Positions 50,995 through 59,033 of a stretch of DNA of 64,000 nucleotides are shown here, piece after piece (position 1 is the first letter of the stretch; each line of letters opens with the position of its first letter). The notes beneath the pieces are model-generated. The model was given only the letters and a program-made list of their open reading frames with translations, was not told the DNA's origin and made no database searches. A program made the translations under genes and the position numbers. The stretch covers positions 62,001 to 126,000 of the forward strand of contig NZ_CP091854.1 in assembly GCF_022059845.1 (NCBI RefSeq), written 5' to 3'. This DNA is from Terrirubrum flagellatum. GTDB lineage: Bacteria; Pseudomonadota; Alphaproteobacteria; Rhizobiales; Beijerinckiaceae.

Positions 50995-52512
50995 ATGCAG
51001 GTCAGCCGGTCCATCGCTTCGATCGCCCTCGCGGCGGCTTTGCTGGGAGGCGGAGGCGCGGCGCTCGCGCAGAACGCCAATCTTACCGTCGGCATCCAGG
51101 ACGACCCCGATGCGCTCGATCCCGCCGTCAGCGCCACCTACACCGGCCGCTTCGTGTTCGCGGCGATGTGCGACAAGCTCGTCGACATCGCGCCCGATCT
51201 CACGATCGTTCCGCAGTTGGCGACGAGCTGGGCCTGGGCGCCCGATCAGAAGTCGATCACCTTCAAGCTGCGCAGCGGCGTGAAGTTTCACGATGGCGCG
51301 CCTTTCGACGCCGCCGCCGTCAAGTTCAACATCGAGCGCATGCTGACGATGAAGGATTCGCGCCGCAAGGCCGAGCTTTCGCCGGTCGCGAGCGTCGATG
51401 CCGTGTCGGCCGACGAGGTGAAATTCAATCTGAAGGAGCCGTTCGCGCCGCTCCTCTCGGTGCTGAGCGATCGCGCCGGCATGATGGTGTCGCCACAGGC
51501 CGGCGCGAGGGATGATTTCGCCGCCAACCCCGTCTGCGCCGGCCCGTACAAATTCGCCGAGCGCAAGGCGCGCGACCTCATCCGCCTGACGAAGTTTTCG
51601 GATTACTGGGACGCGGCGAGCTACGGCTATGACAGCGTCACCTACTACTACATCCCCGACTCCACCGTGCGCCTGTCGCGCGTGCGCGCCGGCGATCTCC
51701 AGATCGCCGAACGCATCGCGCCGACCGATCTCAAGACGGTGCGCGACGACAAGAATCTGAAACTGCATGGCGCGCCGGGCCTCGCGGTCTCGCATCTCAT
51801 GTTCAATGTCGGCGTCGGTGAGAAGGCGAACGGGCCGATGGGCAAGAACGCCAGCCTGCGCAAGGCGTTTGAATTGTCGCTCGATCGCGCCGTCATCAAC
51901 CGCGTCGCTTTCAATGGCGAATACACCGCCGACAATCAGATGATTCCGCCGTCCGATCCTTTCTATTCCAGGGCGAATCCGGCGCCGGCGCGCGATGTCG
52001 CCGCGGCGAAGAAGCTCATCGCGGCTGCCGGCGCGACGACCGTGCCGGTTGAATTGACCTATGAGAACTCGCTCACCGATGGGCGCGTCGCGCAGATCGT
52101 GCAGTCGATGGCGAAGGAGGCGGGCTTCGACGTGAAGCTCTTGCCGCTCGAAACCACGACCGCGATCGAGCGCTATCTCGCCGGCAATTTCGAGATGTAT
52201 ATCGGCAACTGGAGCGGTCGCGGCGATCCTGATCCTACGCTTTACGCCTTCTTCTCCTGCGGCGGCGGCCAGAACGTCAACAAATACTGCAACAAGGATC
52301 TTGAAGGCGTGCTCAATCAGGCCCGCGCCGAAGGCGACATCGCCAGGCGCAAGGCGCTCTATGAGAAGGCTACGGCGATATATCTCACCGATCTGCCAAG
52401 CATCCCGCTCTATCATCCGAACTGGTATTTCGCGGCGCGGGCCGCAGTGGCGGGAATCAATGTCTATCCCGATGGCCTGCTGCGCCTGAAAGGCGTGAAG
52501 CCTGCGCAGTGA
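50995..52512 (+). CDS. ABC importer solute-binding protein, family 5 (importer 3)
   Basis: A 505-residue periplasmic binding protein. The signal peptide is SIASIALAAALLGGGGAALA, cut before QNANL. GGGAGGA is just upstream of ATG 50995; longer in-frame starts lie in the divergent regulator region and are rejected. Family features: GIQDDPDALDPAVSATYTGR, KFHDGAPFDAAAVKFNIERM, CAGPYKFAERKARD and FFSCGGGQNVNKYCNKDLEG. Its permeases follow after a palindromic repeat. The ATPase is probably the divergent fused protein at 46368-47966. The presence of gamma-glutamyltransferase in the module suggests a gamma-glutamyl peptide ligand. Confidence 0.93.
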   Translation: MQVSRSIASIALAAALLGGGGAALAQNANLTVGIQDDPDALDPAVSATYTGRFVFAAMCDKLVDIAPDLTIVPQLATSWAWAPDQKSITFKLRSGVKFHDGAPFDAAAVKFNIERMLTMKDSRRKAELSPVASVDAVSADEVKFNLKEPFAPLLSVLSDRAGMMVSPQAGARDDFAANPVCAGPYKFAERKARDLIRLTKFSDYWDAASYGYDSVTYYYIPDSTVRLSRVRAGDLQIAERIAPTDLKTVRDDKNLKLHGAPGLAVSHLMFNVGVGEKANGPMGKNASLRKAFELSLDRAVINRVAFNGEYTADNQMIPPSDPFYSRANPAPARDVAAAKKLIAAAGATTVPVELTYENSLTDGRVAQIVQSMAKEAGFDVKLLPLETTTAIERYLAGNFEMYIGNWSGRGDPDPTLYAFFSCGGGQNVNKYCNKDLEGVLNQARAEGDIARRKALYEKATAIYLTDLPSIPLYHPNWYFAARAAVAGINVYPDGLLRLKGVKPAQ

Positions 52513-52570
52513 TTTATGATGTCGTTGGAAAGCGCAGTCGCTGCCAAACGTCGTCATGCAATTCCAGCTC

Positions 52571-52656
52571 GTCATGGCCGGACTTGTTCCGGCCATCCAC
52601 GTCTTGCCTTTAACGGAGAATAAGACGTGGATGCGCGGAATAAATCCGCGCATGAC
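52571..52656. repeat. Composite hairpin repeat, copy 2
   Basis: GTCAT...ATGAC bounds an 86-base unit made of three nested stems: ATGGCCGGA/TCCGGCCAT, ATCCACGTCTT/AAGACGTGGAT and ATGCGCGGA/TCCGCGCAT. It lies between the binding-protein and permease genes of one operon, where transcript hairpins often hold back 3' decay. It is the most complete copy in the window. Short frames reading MAGLVPAIHV here are by-products of the repeat. Confidence 0.8.
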
Positions 52657-52741
52657 GGCGAGAGAGGCGCCTATGCGGAGGCCGAGCGTTCCACTTGTCG
52701 CAAGTTCAATCGAGGCGCTGTCAGCGCGGCGAGGGTAGGGA

Positions 52742-53683
52742 ATGATCCGCTTTCTCGCCAGCCGCCTGGCCGTCGCCATTCCGACGCTTCTGCTGGTGTC
52801 TCTGCTTGTGTTCGCGCTGCAGAAGCTGTTGCCGGGCGATCCCGCGCTCGCGCTCGCCGGCGAAGAGCGCAATCCTGAAGTCATCGCCTTCCTGCGCGCG
52901 AAATATCAGTTCGATCAGCCGATCCCGGTGCAATATGCGCGCTGGCTGACGGCGTTCGTGCAGGGCGATCTCGGAACCTCGGTGCGCACCCGCCTGCCGA
53001 TCGCAGCGATGATCGCGGAAAAGCTGCCGGTGACGATCGAACTCGCGACTCTGTCGATGCTGATTGCGATCATCATCGGCGTGCCCGCGGGCGTCATGGC
53101 GGCGCTGCGCCGCGGCTCGATCTGGGATCATCTCGTCAGCGTGCTTGGCCTCGCTGGCCTCTCCATTCCGAGCTTCTGGCTCGGCATCATGCTGATCCTG
53201 TTCTTTTCGGTGACGCTGGGCTGGCTGCCATCCGGCGGCTATGTCCCCTTCTTTCAGGATCCGATCGGCAATCTCCGCACCATGGCGATGCCGAGCTTCG
53301 TGCTCGGCGCCGCGGCGGCCGCGATCATCATGCGCCACACCAGAAGTTCGATGCTGACGGTGCTCAAGCAGGATTTCGTGCGCACCGCGCGCGCGAAGGG
53401 GCTTGTCGAGCGCAAGGTCGTCATCCGCCATGCGCTGCGCAACGGCCTTATTCCCGTGGTGACTCTTGGCGCGCTGCAGTTCGGCCAGCTTCTCTCCGGC
53501 GCCGTGTTGACCGAACAGGTGTTCGGCATTCCCGGCTTCGGCAAGATGATTGTCGATGGCGTGTTCGGCCGCGATTACGCCGTGGTGCAGGCCGTGGTGA
53601 TGTGCGCCGCCGCGTTCTTCCTGCTCATGAGCCTGATCGCCGATCTCGCCTACGCCCTGCTCAATCCGAGGCTCAGGGGATGA
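52742..53683 (+). CDS. ABC permease, DppB type (importer 3)
   Basis: A 313-residue inner-membrane permease. It begins MIRFLASRLAVAIPTLLLVS, has the LPGDPALALAGEERNPE loop typical of DppB, and the docking loop FVRTARAKGLVERKVVIRHA. The C-terminus reads LSGAVLTEQVFGIPGFGKMIV. It is 229 bases after the binding-protein gene, separated by the composite repeat, and overlaps the next permease by four bases. Confidence 0.95.
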   Translation: MIRFLASRLAVAIPTLLLVSLLVFALQKLLPGDPALALAGEERNPEVIAFLRAKYQFDQPIPVQYARWLTAFVQGDLGTSVRTRLPIAAMIAEKLPVTIELATLSMLIAIIIGVPAGVMAALRRGSIWDHLVSVLGLAGLSIPSFWLGIMLILFFSVTLGWLPSGGYVPFFQDPIGNLRTMAMPSFVLGAAAAAIIMRHTRSSMLTVLKQDFVRTARAKGLVERKVVIRHALRNGLIPVVTLGALQFGQLLSGAVLTEQVFGIPGFGKMIVDGVFGRDYAVVQAVVMCAAAFFLLMSLIADLAYALLNPRLRG

Positions 53684-54549
53684 GCGACGTCGCGACAGAC
53701 GCGGATTTTTCCGCCGCGCGTCTCCGTCAGGTCGGCTGGCGCCGGTTGCTGCGCGAGCCCGCGGCCATCGCCGGCGGGCTGATCGTCGGTGCGTTCGTGC
53801 TGATCGCGATCTTCGCGCCTCTGGTTGCGCCTTACGATCCCAACGCGTCGGACTGGATGGCGGTGCGCGAGGCGCCCGGCCTGGCGCATCTGTTCGGCAC
53901 GGATGATCTCGGCCGCGACATTCTCTCGCGCGTGATTTTCGGCGCGCGCGCCTCACTGGCGGCGGGTTTCCTCTCGGTGACGATCGCGCTCGTGATCGGG
54001 ACGCCGCTCGGACTCATCGCCGGCTATTTCGGCGGCGTCATCGACATCGTGATTTCGCGCCTTGCCGATGCGCTGCTTGCCTGTCCGTTTCTCGTGCTGG
54101 CGATCGCGCTCGCGGCGTTCCTGGGGCCGAGCCTGCAGAACGCCATGATCGCGATCGGCGTCTCCGCCGTGCCGATCTTCGTCAGGCTGGCGCGCGGCCA
54201 GACGCTCGCGGTGCGCGAAGAGGATTACATCAGCGCCGCGATTTCGCTGGGCGTGTCGCATCCCAAAATCATGGCGTCGCATGTCTTGCCGAACATCCTG
54301 CCGCCCATCGTCGTGCAGGCGACGCTGACCACGGCGATTGCGGTTCTCGCCGAAGCGAGCCTCGCCTTTCTTGGTCTGGGGCAGGCGCCGCCCGATCCCT
54401 CCTGGGGCAGCATGCTCGACGCCGCGCGTCAGTTTCTTGTCGAGGCGCCGTGGATGGCGATCTGGCCGGGCCTCGCGATCGTGGTCGTGGTGATCGGCTT
54501 CAACATGCTGGGCGACGCGTTAAACGACGTGCTCAATCCGCGCGACTGA
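53680..54549 (+). CDS. ABC permease, DppC type (importer 3)
   Basis: A 289-residue inner-membrane permease. ATG 53680 overlaps the previous TGA and is preferred over the longer frame. It shows IAGGLIVGAFVLIAIFAPLV, HLFGTDDLGRDILSRVIFGAR, the docking loop YISAAISLGVSHPKIMASHV and LAFLGLGQAPPDPSWGSM. With the DppB gene and the binding protein it makes the divergent half of importer 3. Confidence 0.95.
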   Translation: MSDVATDADFSAARLRQVGWRRLLREPAAIAGGLIVGAFVLIAIFAPLVAPYDPNASDWMAVREAPGLAHLFGTDDLGRDILSRVIFGARASLAAGFLSVTIALVIGTPLGLIAGYFGGVIDIVISRLADALLACPFLVLAIALAAFLGPSLQNAMIAIGVSAVPIFVRLARGQTLAVREEDYISAAISLGVSHPKIMASHVLPNILPPIVVQATLTTAIAVLAEASLAFLGLGQAPPDPSWGSMLDAARQFLVEAPWMAIWPGLAIVVVVIGFNMLGDALNDVLNPRD

Positions 54550-54577
54550 TATCGAATGCTCGGGATCGATCCCTACG

Positions 54578-54683
54578 CCGTCATCCCGGGGCTCGCGGAA
54601 CGCGAGAGCCCGGGATCCATCGTGCAGCTTGCACAATTTCCTGGGTTCCGGGCTCGGCGCTGCGCGCCGCCCCGGAATGACGG
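54578..54683. repeat. CCGTCAT-type palindromic repeat
   Basis: CCGTCATCCCGGGGC (54578-54592) and its mirror GCCCCGGAATGACGG (54669-54683) bound a 106-base unit with inner stems (GGGCTCGCGGAACGCGAGAGCCC; GGGCTCGGCGCTGCGCGCCGCCC region). Such units are widespread in GC-rich alphaproteobacterial genomes. It separates the importer-3 permease from the oxidoreductase gene. Confidence 0.7.
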
Positions 54684-54740
54684 TGGAGAGAGTTGCGGCG
54701 ACTTTTGCGAGCTCTCACGTCTTTCATTGAAGAGGCTGAT

Positions 54741-55982
54741 ATGAACCGCTCCGTGCTTCCCGTCCTGCGCATCGGTTTTGTCGGGGCGGGCTTCATCGCG
54801 CATTTCCATCTGCAGGCGCTGACCGGCGTGCGCAATGTGGTGGTCACAGGCGTCTACAGCCCGCGCGGCGAGCGGCGAGAGGCCTTCGCCGCGAAGGCGC
54901 GGGCGCTCGATCTCGGGGAGTGCAAGGCCTACGCCTCGCTTGGCGCCATGCTGGCGTCCGGCGAGGTGGACGCGATCTGGCTCTGCAATCCCAATCATAC
55001 GCGCGTCGCCGCGATGCGCGAAATCCACACTGCGGTGAAGGCTGGCCGCGCGTCGCTGCGCGCCGTCGCCTGCGAGAAGCCGCTGGCGCGCACGCTGGGC
55101 GAAGCGCGCGAGATGTTGCGGCTCGTCGAAGATGCGGGCCTGCTGCACGGCTATCTCGAAAACCAGTTGTTCTCGACGGCGGTGCAGCGCGGCCGTGAGA
55201 TCATCTGGCGCCGCGCCGCGCCAAATACGGGCCGTCCCTATATTGCGCGCGCGGCGGAGGAGCATAGCGGCCCGCATGAGCCCTGGTTCTGGCAGGGCGA
55301 GAAGCAGGGCGGCGGCGTGCTCTCCGACATGATGTGCCACAGCGTCGAGGTGGCGCGGTTTCTTCTGACCGCGCCTGGTGAAAAGCGCGATGCGCTGAAG
55401 CTCATCAGCGCGAATGCGACGGTCGCGACGCTGAAATGGAGCCGGCCCGCCTATGTCGAGAAGTTGAAGGCGAGCATGGGCCGCGAGGTCGACTACGCCA
55501 AACGTCCGGCCGAGGATTTCGCGCGTGGCCTCATCACGCTTGAAGACGCGGACGGCCAGCAACTCATGATCGAGGCGACGACGTCATGGGCCTATGTCGG
55601 GCCGGGCCTTCGCATCACGCTTGAACTTTTGGGGCCGGAATATGCGATGGAGTTCTCCTCGCTCAACACCGGGCTCAAGATCTTCCTGTCGCGCGCCGTC
55701 ACCGGCGCGAGCGGCGAGGATCTCGTCGAAAAGCAGAACGCCGAACAGGGCCTGATGCCGGTGCTGGAGGATGAAGCCGCGATCTATGGCTACACCATCG
55801 AGAACAGGCATTTCGTCGAGGCGTTCCGCCATGGCCGCATGCCCGACGAAAGTTTCAGCGATGGCGTCGCCGTCGTGCATATGCTGATGGCGCTCTATCG
55901 TTCGGCGGAATTGGGCCGCACGGTGAATTTCGCTGATGAGAATCTCGACGATTATGTGCCGCCCGTGGCGCGGCCGGCGTGA
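54741..55982 (+). CDS. Gfo/Idh/MocA-family oxidoreductase
   Basis: A 413-residue NAD(P)-dependent oxidoreductase of the glucose-fructose oxidoreductase/inositol dehydrogenase family. The Rossmann start is LRIGFVGAGFIAHFHLQAL, the lysine of the active-site CEKPLART motif is present, and GGGVLSDMMCHSVEVARFLL matches the family's conserved Asp/His region. ATG 54741 follows AAGAGG by about 10 bases. It is the last gene of the importer-3 strand before a mobile repeat. A sugar or inositol moiety of the imported compound is the likely substrate. It is longer than the usual 330-390 residues, owing to an insert near residues 215-270. Confidence 0.88.
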   Translation: MNRSVLPVLRIGFVGAGFIAHFHLQALTGVRNVVVTGVYSPRGERREAFAAKARALDLGECKAYASLGAMLASGEVDAIWLCNPNHTRVAAMREIHTAVKAGRASLRAVACEKPLARTLGEAREMLRLVEDAGLLHGYLENQLFSTAVQRGREIIWRRAAPNTGRPYIARAAEEHSGPHEPWFWQGEKQGGGVLSDMMCHSVEVARFLLTAPGEKRDALKLISANATVATLKWSRPAYVEKLKASMGREVDYAKRPAEDFARGLITLEDADGQQLMIEATTSWAYVGPGLRITLELLGPEYAMEFSSLNTGLKIFLSRAVTGASGEDLVEKQNAEQGLMPVLEDEAAIYGYTIENRHFVEAFRHGRMPDESFSDGVAVVHMLMALYRSAELGRTVNFADENLDDYVPPVARPA

Positions 55983-55990
55983 AGTATGAT

Positions 55991-56157
55991 GAGATTAGAG
56001 CGTTTCGTTTTGGAGTTTTCATGGGAGAAGCGGTCATGCGCGGACTTGTTCCGCGCATCCACGTCTTCTGCTGTTGAAAGAAAGACATGGATGGCCGCGA
56101 CAAGCGCGGCCATGACGCCGCGCTTGATCATCACCAAACGAGAAGCGCTCTAATCTC
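55991..56157. repeat. MITE-like element with 12-base terminal inverted repeats, holding composite repeat copy 3
   Basis: GAGATTAGAGCG (55991-56002) and CGCTCTAATCTC (56146-56157) are perfect 12-base inverted ends, with further partial match inside (TTTCGTTTTGG versus CCAAACGAGAA). The enclosed unit GTCATGCGCGG...CATGAC (56033-56115) is the third copy of the composite hairpin family. The 167-base size, inverted ends and lack of coding capacity are those of a miniature mobile element. It lies between convergent genes. Confidence 0.75.
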
Positions 56158-56191
56158 GTCACGCTTCAGAACACCGCGGATATTCTTGAAC

Positions 56192-56950
56192 TCACGCCGG
56201 CGACGCCGAGGTGCGGAAGACCACGAGCTGAGGGTGGTTGACCGACTTCATATATTCGACCGGCTTTCCCGCCGCATCGTTGGCGACGAGGCGTAGCACG
56301 AGCGCTGACGACGCGGGTTTCATCCCGAGCAGTTTCGCTTCGAGATCGGTGCAGGCGCCGACGCTGATTTCGCGATCGGCCACATGCGCCGCGACGCCAT
56401 AGCGCTCCTGCAGCAATCCATAGAGCGACTGTCCGGCGACAAGGTCTTCGGCGACGAGATCGGGAAAGCGCTCGGCCGGGAGATAACTCGTCTCGATGCA
56501 GAACGGCGTGTCGTTCACGGTCCACAGCCGCCGGAACATCACGAGCTCCGCGCCGACAGGCAGCTTCAATCGCTCCGCCACCTTGTCGTTGGCGGCCGAC
56601 TGGCCGAAATGCAGCAGCTTGTTGCCGGGCGCGGCGCCGCCGCTATGGATGATGCGGGTGATGCCGAGCGAGGAGCGCACATCGATCGGTCGCGCCACGC
56701 GCGGCAGCGGAATGCGCGTGCCGCTGGTGCCATTGCGTTCGAGCACGCCGCGCTCGACCAGCTTGTCGATCGCCTTGCGCACCGTCATGCGGTTGGCGCC
56801 AAGCTGTTCGGCCAGCGCCCGTTCGGACGGCACGCGGTCGCCGGCCGAGAAATCGGGGCCGCTGATCAGCTCCAGGATATAGTCCTGGATCGCGACATAG
56901 ACCGGCTTGCCGGCAGGTTTCGCCAGGGCGGTTGGGGTGGCAGCGGCCAT
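56192..56950 (-). CDS. GntR-family regulator, HutC/UTRA subgroup (FrlR-like)
   Basis: A 252-residue repressor. The winged helix (about residues 15-85) includes YVAIQDYILELISGPDFSAG, VPSERALAEQLGANRMTVRKA and the wing NGTSGTRIPLP. The UTRA ligand domain follows (FGQSAANDKVAERLKLPVG, FCIETSYLPAERFPDL). ATG 56950 is chosen. Operator-like palindromes lie directly upstream of this gene and before the divergent FrlB-like gene, so it probably represses both. HutC-type FrlR controls the fructoselysine genes of E. coli; the natural ligand here would be a phosphorylated Amadori sugar. Confidence 0.92.
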   Translation of the reverse strand: MAAATPTALAKPAGKPVYVAIQDYILELISGPDFSAGDRVPSERALAEQLGANRMTVRKAIDKLVERGVLERNGTSGTRIPLPRVARPIDVRSSLGITRIIHSGGAAPGNKLLHFGQSAANDKVAERLKLPVGAELVMFRRLWTVNDTPFCIETSYLPAERFPDLVAEDLVAGQSLYGLLQERYGVAAHVADREISVGACTDLEAKLLGMKPASSALVLRLVANDAAGKPVEYMKSVNHPQLVVFRTSASPA

Positions 56951-56971
56951 GCCGTCGGTCTTTCCTTTCTC

Positions 56972-56982
56972 GGTATATAACC
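56972..56982. promoter_or_regulatory. HutC-type operator, near the regulator gene
   Basis: GGTATATAACC is an imperfect copy (one inserted base) of the perfect palindrome at 57094-57107. It lies 22 bases before the regulator start, suggesting self-repression. Confidence 0.5.
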
Positions 56983-57072
56983 CAGCTCCCGGAAAAGGTG
57001 GCGGCCTTCCCAGAGGAATTTGCACATCTTACCCGCCCGCCATGCATTTGCGCGCTCCGCGGGTTTCGCCGC

Positions 57073-57107
57073 TTGACAGCCTCTGGCCTCAAACTGGTAT
57101 ATACCAG
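57073..57107 (+). promoter_or_regulatory. Promoter with overlapping palindromic operator before frlB
   Basis: A consensus -35 TTGACA lies at 57073-57078. CTGGTATATACCAG (57094-57107), a perfect 14-base palindrome, covers the expected -10 position (TATATA at 57098-57103, spacer 19 bases, or GTATAT with 18). HutC-subgroup regulators bind GGT...ACC palindromes of this kind. Binding here would block RNA polymerase directly. It lies 25 bases before the FrlB-like start. Confidence 0.7.
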
Positions 57108-57131
57108 ATCAGGAATTGGAGGAGGCGCCCG

Positions 57132-58145
57132 ATGTCGATCAGCTACGATCCCTCAAAGATCATCAGCGATCTCGACCGCACCCGCGCCTCCTTGCCGCGG
57201 GCCATGGCGCTCGGCCGCGAACTCGCTGGCGAGATCGACCGTATCTATATGGTCGCCGCCGGCTCGGCGAACCGCGCCATGCTCGGCATCAAATACTGGA
57301 TCGAGCACTACAGCCCGACGATCGAGGTCCGCCGCGCCTTTCCCGCCGAGTTCATGGCGCAGAATTCGCCGCGCCTCGACAAGCGCACGCTCGTGCTGCT
57401 CGCCTCGAAGTCGGGCACGACGCCGGAGACTGTGGCCGCCGCGGAGTTCCTGAAGGACAAGCCCTGCCGCGTCATCGCCTTCAGCCAGTGGGAGGACAAG
57501 CCGCTCGCGCGCAGCGTGAAGCAGTGCTTCACGGTCGGCGAGACCAGCGAATCCTTCACCGCCATGTTCATGCTGATGCAGGCGCTGGTCGGCGGCGTGA
57601 TGGCGGAGAAGGACGGTTGGCCGCTCGCCGACAAGCTGCTCTCGTCGCTCGACGCGCTGCCGGGCGCGATCGCCGACGCCGCCGTCGCCAACGAGGATCG
57701 CGCCGCGTCTGATTCGCGCGCCTATCGCAATGACAGGTCGTTCTATCACGTCGCCTCCGGCCCCGGATTCACCACGGCCTATGTGTTCGGCGTCTGCATC
57801 CTCATGGAGATGCTCTGGCTGCATTCCTATCCGATCGAAGCGGCCGAATTCTTCCACGGCCCGTTCGAGATCGTCGATCGCCAGACGCCGCTGATCCTGA
57901 TCAAGGGCGAGGACCCCAGCCGCCCGCTGATGGAGCGCGTCGAACGCTTCTGCGCCACCTACGCCGAACGCGTGATGGCTTATGATTCAAAAGACTTCGC
58001 CATGACCGGAGTCGACGAAGCGATTCGCCCGATCGTTGCGCCCTATGTGCTGCAGGCGGCGTTGAAGCGCATGGCGGCGCATCTCTCGGTGCTGCACAAT
58101 CAGCCGCTGACGACGCGACGCTATATGTGGAAAGTCGCCTACTGA
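57132..58145 (+). CDS. frlB: SIS-domain deglycase/isomerase, FrlB-like
   Basis: A 337-residue double-SIS protein of the fructoselysine-6-phosphate deglycase group, which splits phosphorylated Amadori compounds into glucose 6-phosphate and the free amino compound. The first SIS domain has RIYMVAAGSANRAMLGIKYW and LVLLASKSGTTPETV. The second contains FYHVASGPGFTTAYVFG and EAAEFFHGPFEIVDRQTPLI, matching FrlB's E..EFRHGPLE.V segment. GGAGGCG lies 7-12 bases before ATG 57132. The overall length equals E. coli FrlB (about 340). The kinase gene follows, completing a two-step pathway. Confidence 0.85.
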   Translation: MSISYDPSKIISDLDRTRASLPRAMALGRELAGEIDRIYMVAAGSANRAMLGIKYWIEHYSPTIEVRRAFPAEFMAQNSPRLDKRTLVLLASKSGTTPETVAAAEFLKDKPCRVIAFSQWEDKPLARSVKQCFTVGETSESFTAMFMLMQALVGGVMAEKDGWPLADKLLSSLDALPGAIADAAVANEDRAASDSRAYRNDRSFYHVASGPGFTTAYVFGVCILMEMLWLHSYPIEAAEFFHGPFEIVDRQTPLILIKGEDPSRPLMERVERFCATYAERVMAYDSKDFAMTGVDEAIRPIVAPYVLQAALKRMAAHLSVLHNQPLTTRRYMWKVAY

Positions 58146-58163
58146 TCGGGCGCGGAGGCTCCG

Positions 58164-59009
58164 GTGGTGAAACTGCTCGGCCTCGGCGACAACACGGTCG
58201 ACACCTATGTCGATCAGGGCCTCCAGTTTCCGGGCGGCAACGCGGTCAATGTCGCGGTACTCTCGGCCAGGCTTGGCGCTGAAGCAGGTTATCTCGGCTG
58301 TCTCGGCGGAGATGAAGCAGGCGACATTCTGCATGCGGCGCTGACGGCGGAAAAAATCGATCTCACGCGCTGCCGTCGCCGCGCCGGCGACAATGCGCGG
58401 GCGCGCATCGGTCATCGCAATGGCGACCGCTATTTCATCGGATCGCATCCCGGCGTGCGCGCGGATTATCGCTGGGAGCCAGCGGATTTCGCGTATATCG
58501 CCGGATTCGATCTTACCCACACCAGCATCTACAGCGAGCTTGACGAACCGACGCTTGCGAAGATCAAGGCGGCGGCGCCTCGCCTCTCCTTCGATTTCTC
58601 CGAGCGCTGGACAGATGCGATCCTCGCGCGCGATCTGCCGCCTCTCGACATCGCGTTTCTCTCCTCGCCGAAAATGAACGACGCCGAATGCGAGGCGCTG
58701 CTGCGCGCCAGCGCCGCGAAGGGGCCGGAGATCGTCGTGATCACCAGAGGTGAGCGCGGCGCCATTGCGATCGGACATGGTCGCATCATCGCGCAGCCCA
58801 TCGTTCCCGCCGATGTCGTCGATACGCTCGGCGCCGGCGATGGATTCATCGCGGGTTTTCTCGTGAAGAGTCTATCAGGCGCGCCGCTCGAACAGGCTCT
58901 GCGCGCCGGCGCCGAATATGCGGCCGAGGTCTGCGGCCAGCAGGGCGCATTCGGTCATGGCAGGCCGTGGTCCGCAAGTGAGTCCGCGACATCTGTCGCG
59001 CGGTCGTGA
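58164..59009 (+). CDS. frlD: PfkB-family sugar kinase, FrlD-like
   Basis: A 281-residue ribokinase-type enzyme that would phosphorylate an imported fructosyl-amino compound at C6. The N-terminus GLGDNTVDTYVDQGLQFPGG, with NAVNVAVLSARLG, follows FrlD closely (GDN.VD.Y....GGNAVNVAV). SFDFSERWTD also matches the kinase's FDFSDKW segment. The anion-hole/catalytic motif is DTLGAGDGFIAGFL. A GTG start at 58164 (or 58167) follows GGAGG. The C-terminus has about 20 extra residues. It is 18 bases after frlB and 24 before ridA, so all are one operon. Confidence 0.87.
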   Translation: MVKLLGLGDNTVDTYVDQGLQFPGGNAVNVAVLSARLGAEAGYLGCLGGDEAGDILHAALTAEKIDLTRCRRRAGDNARARIGHRNGDRYFIGSHPGVRADYRWEPADFAYIAGFDLTHTSIYSELDEPTLAKIKAAAPRLSFDFSERWTDAILARDLPPLDIAFLSSPKMNDAECEALLRASAAKGPEIVVITRGERGAIAIGHGRIIAQPIVPADVVDTLGAGDGFIAGFLVKSLSGAPLEQALRAGAEYAAEVCGQQGAFGHGRPWSASESATSVARS

Positions 59010-59033
59010 ACAATTTGCAGAAGGAGAGAAGAG

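Noticed and set aside
52556-52738. Short frames starting MAGLVPAIHV at 36252-36650 (minus), 52556-52738 (plus) and 55952-56137 (minus).
   Set aside because: They are read-throughs of the composite hairpin repeat, a common source of false small genes in these genomes.
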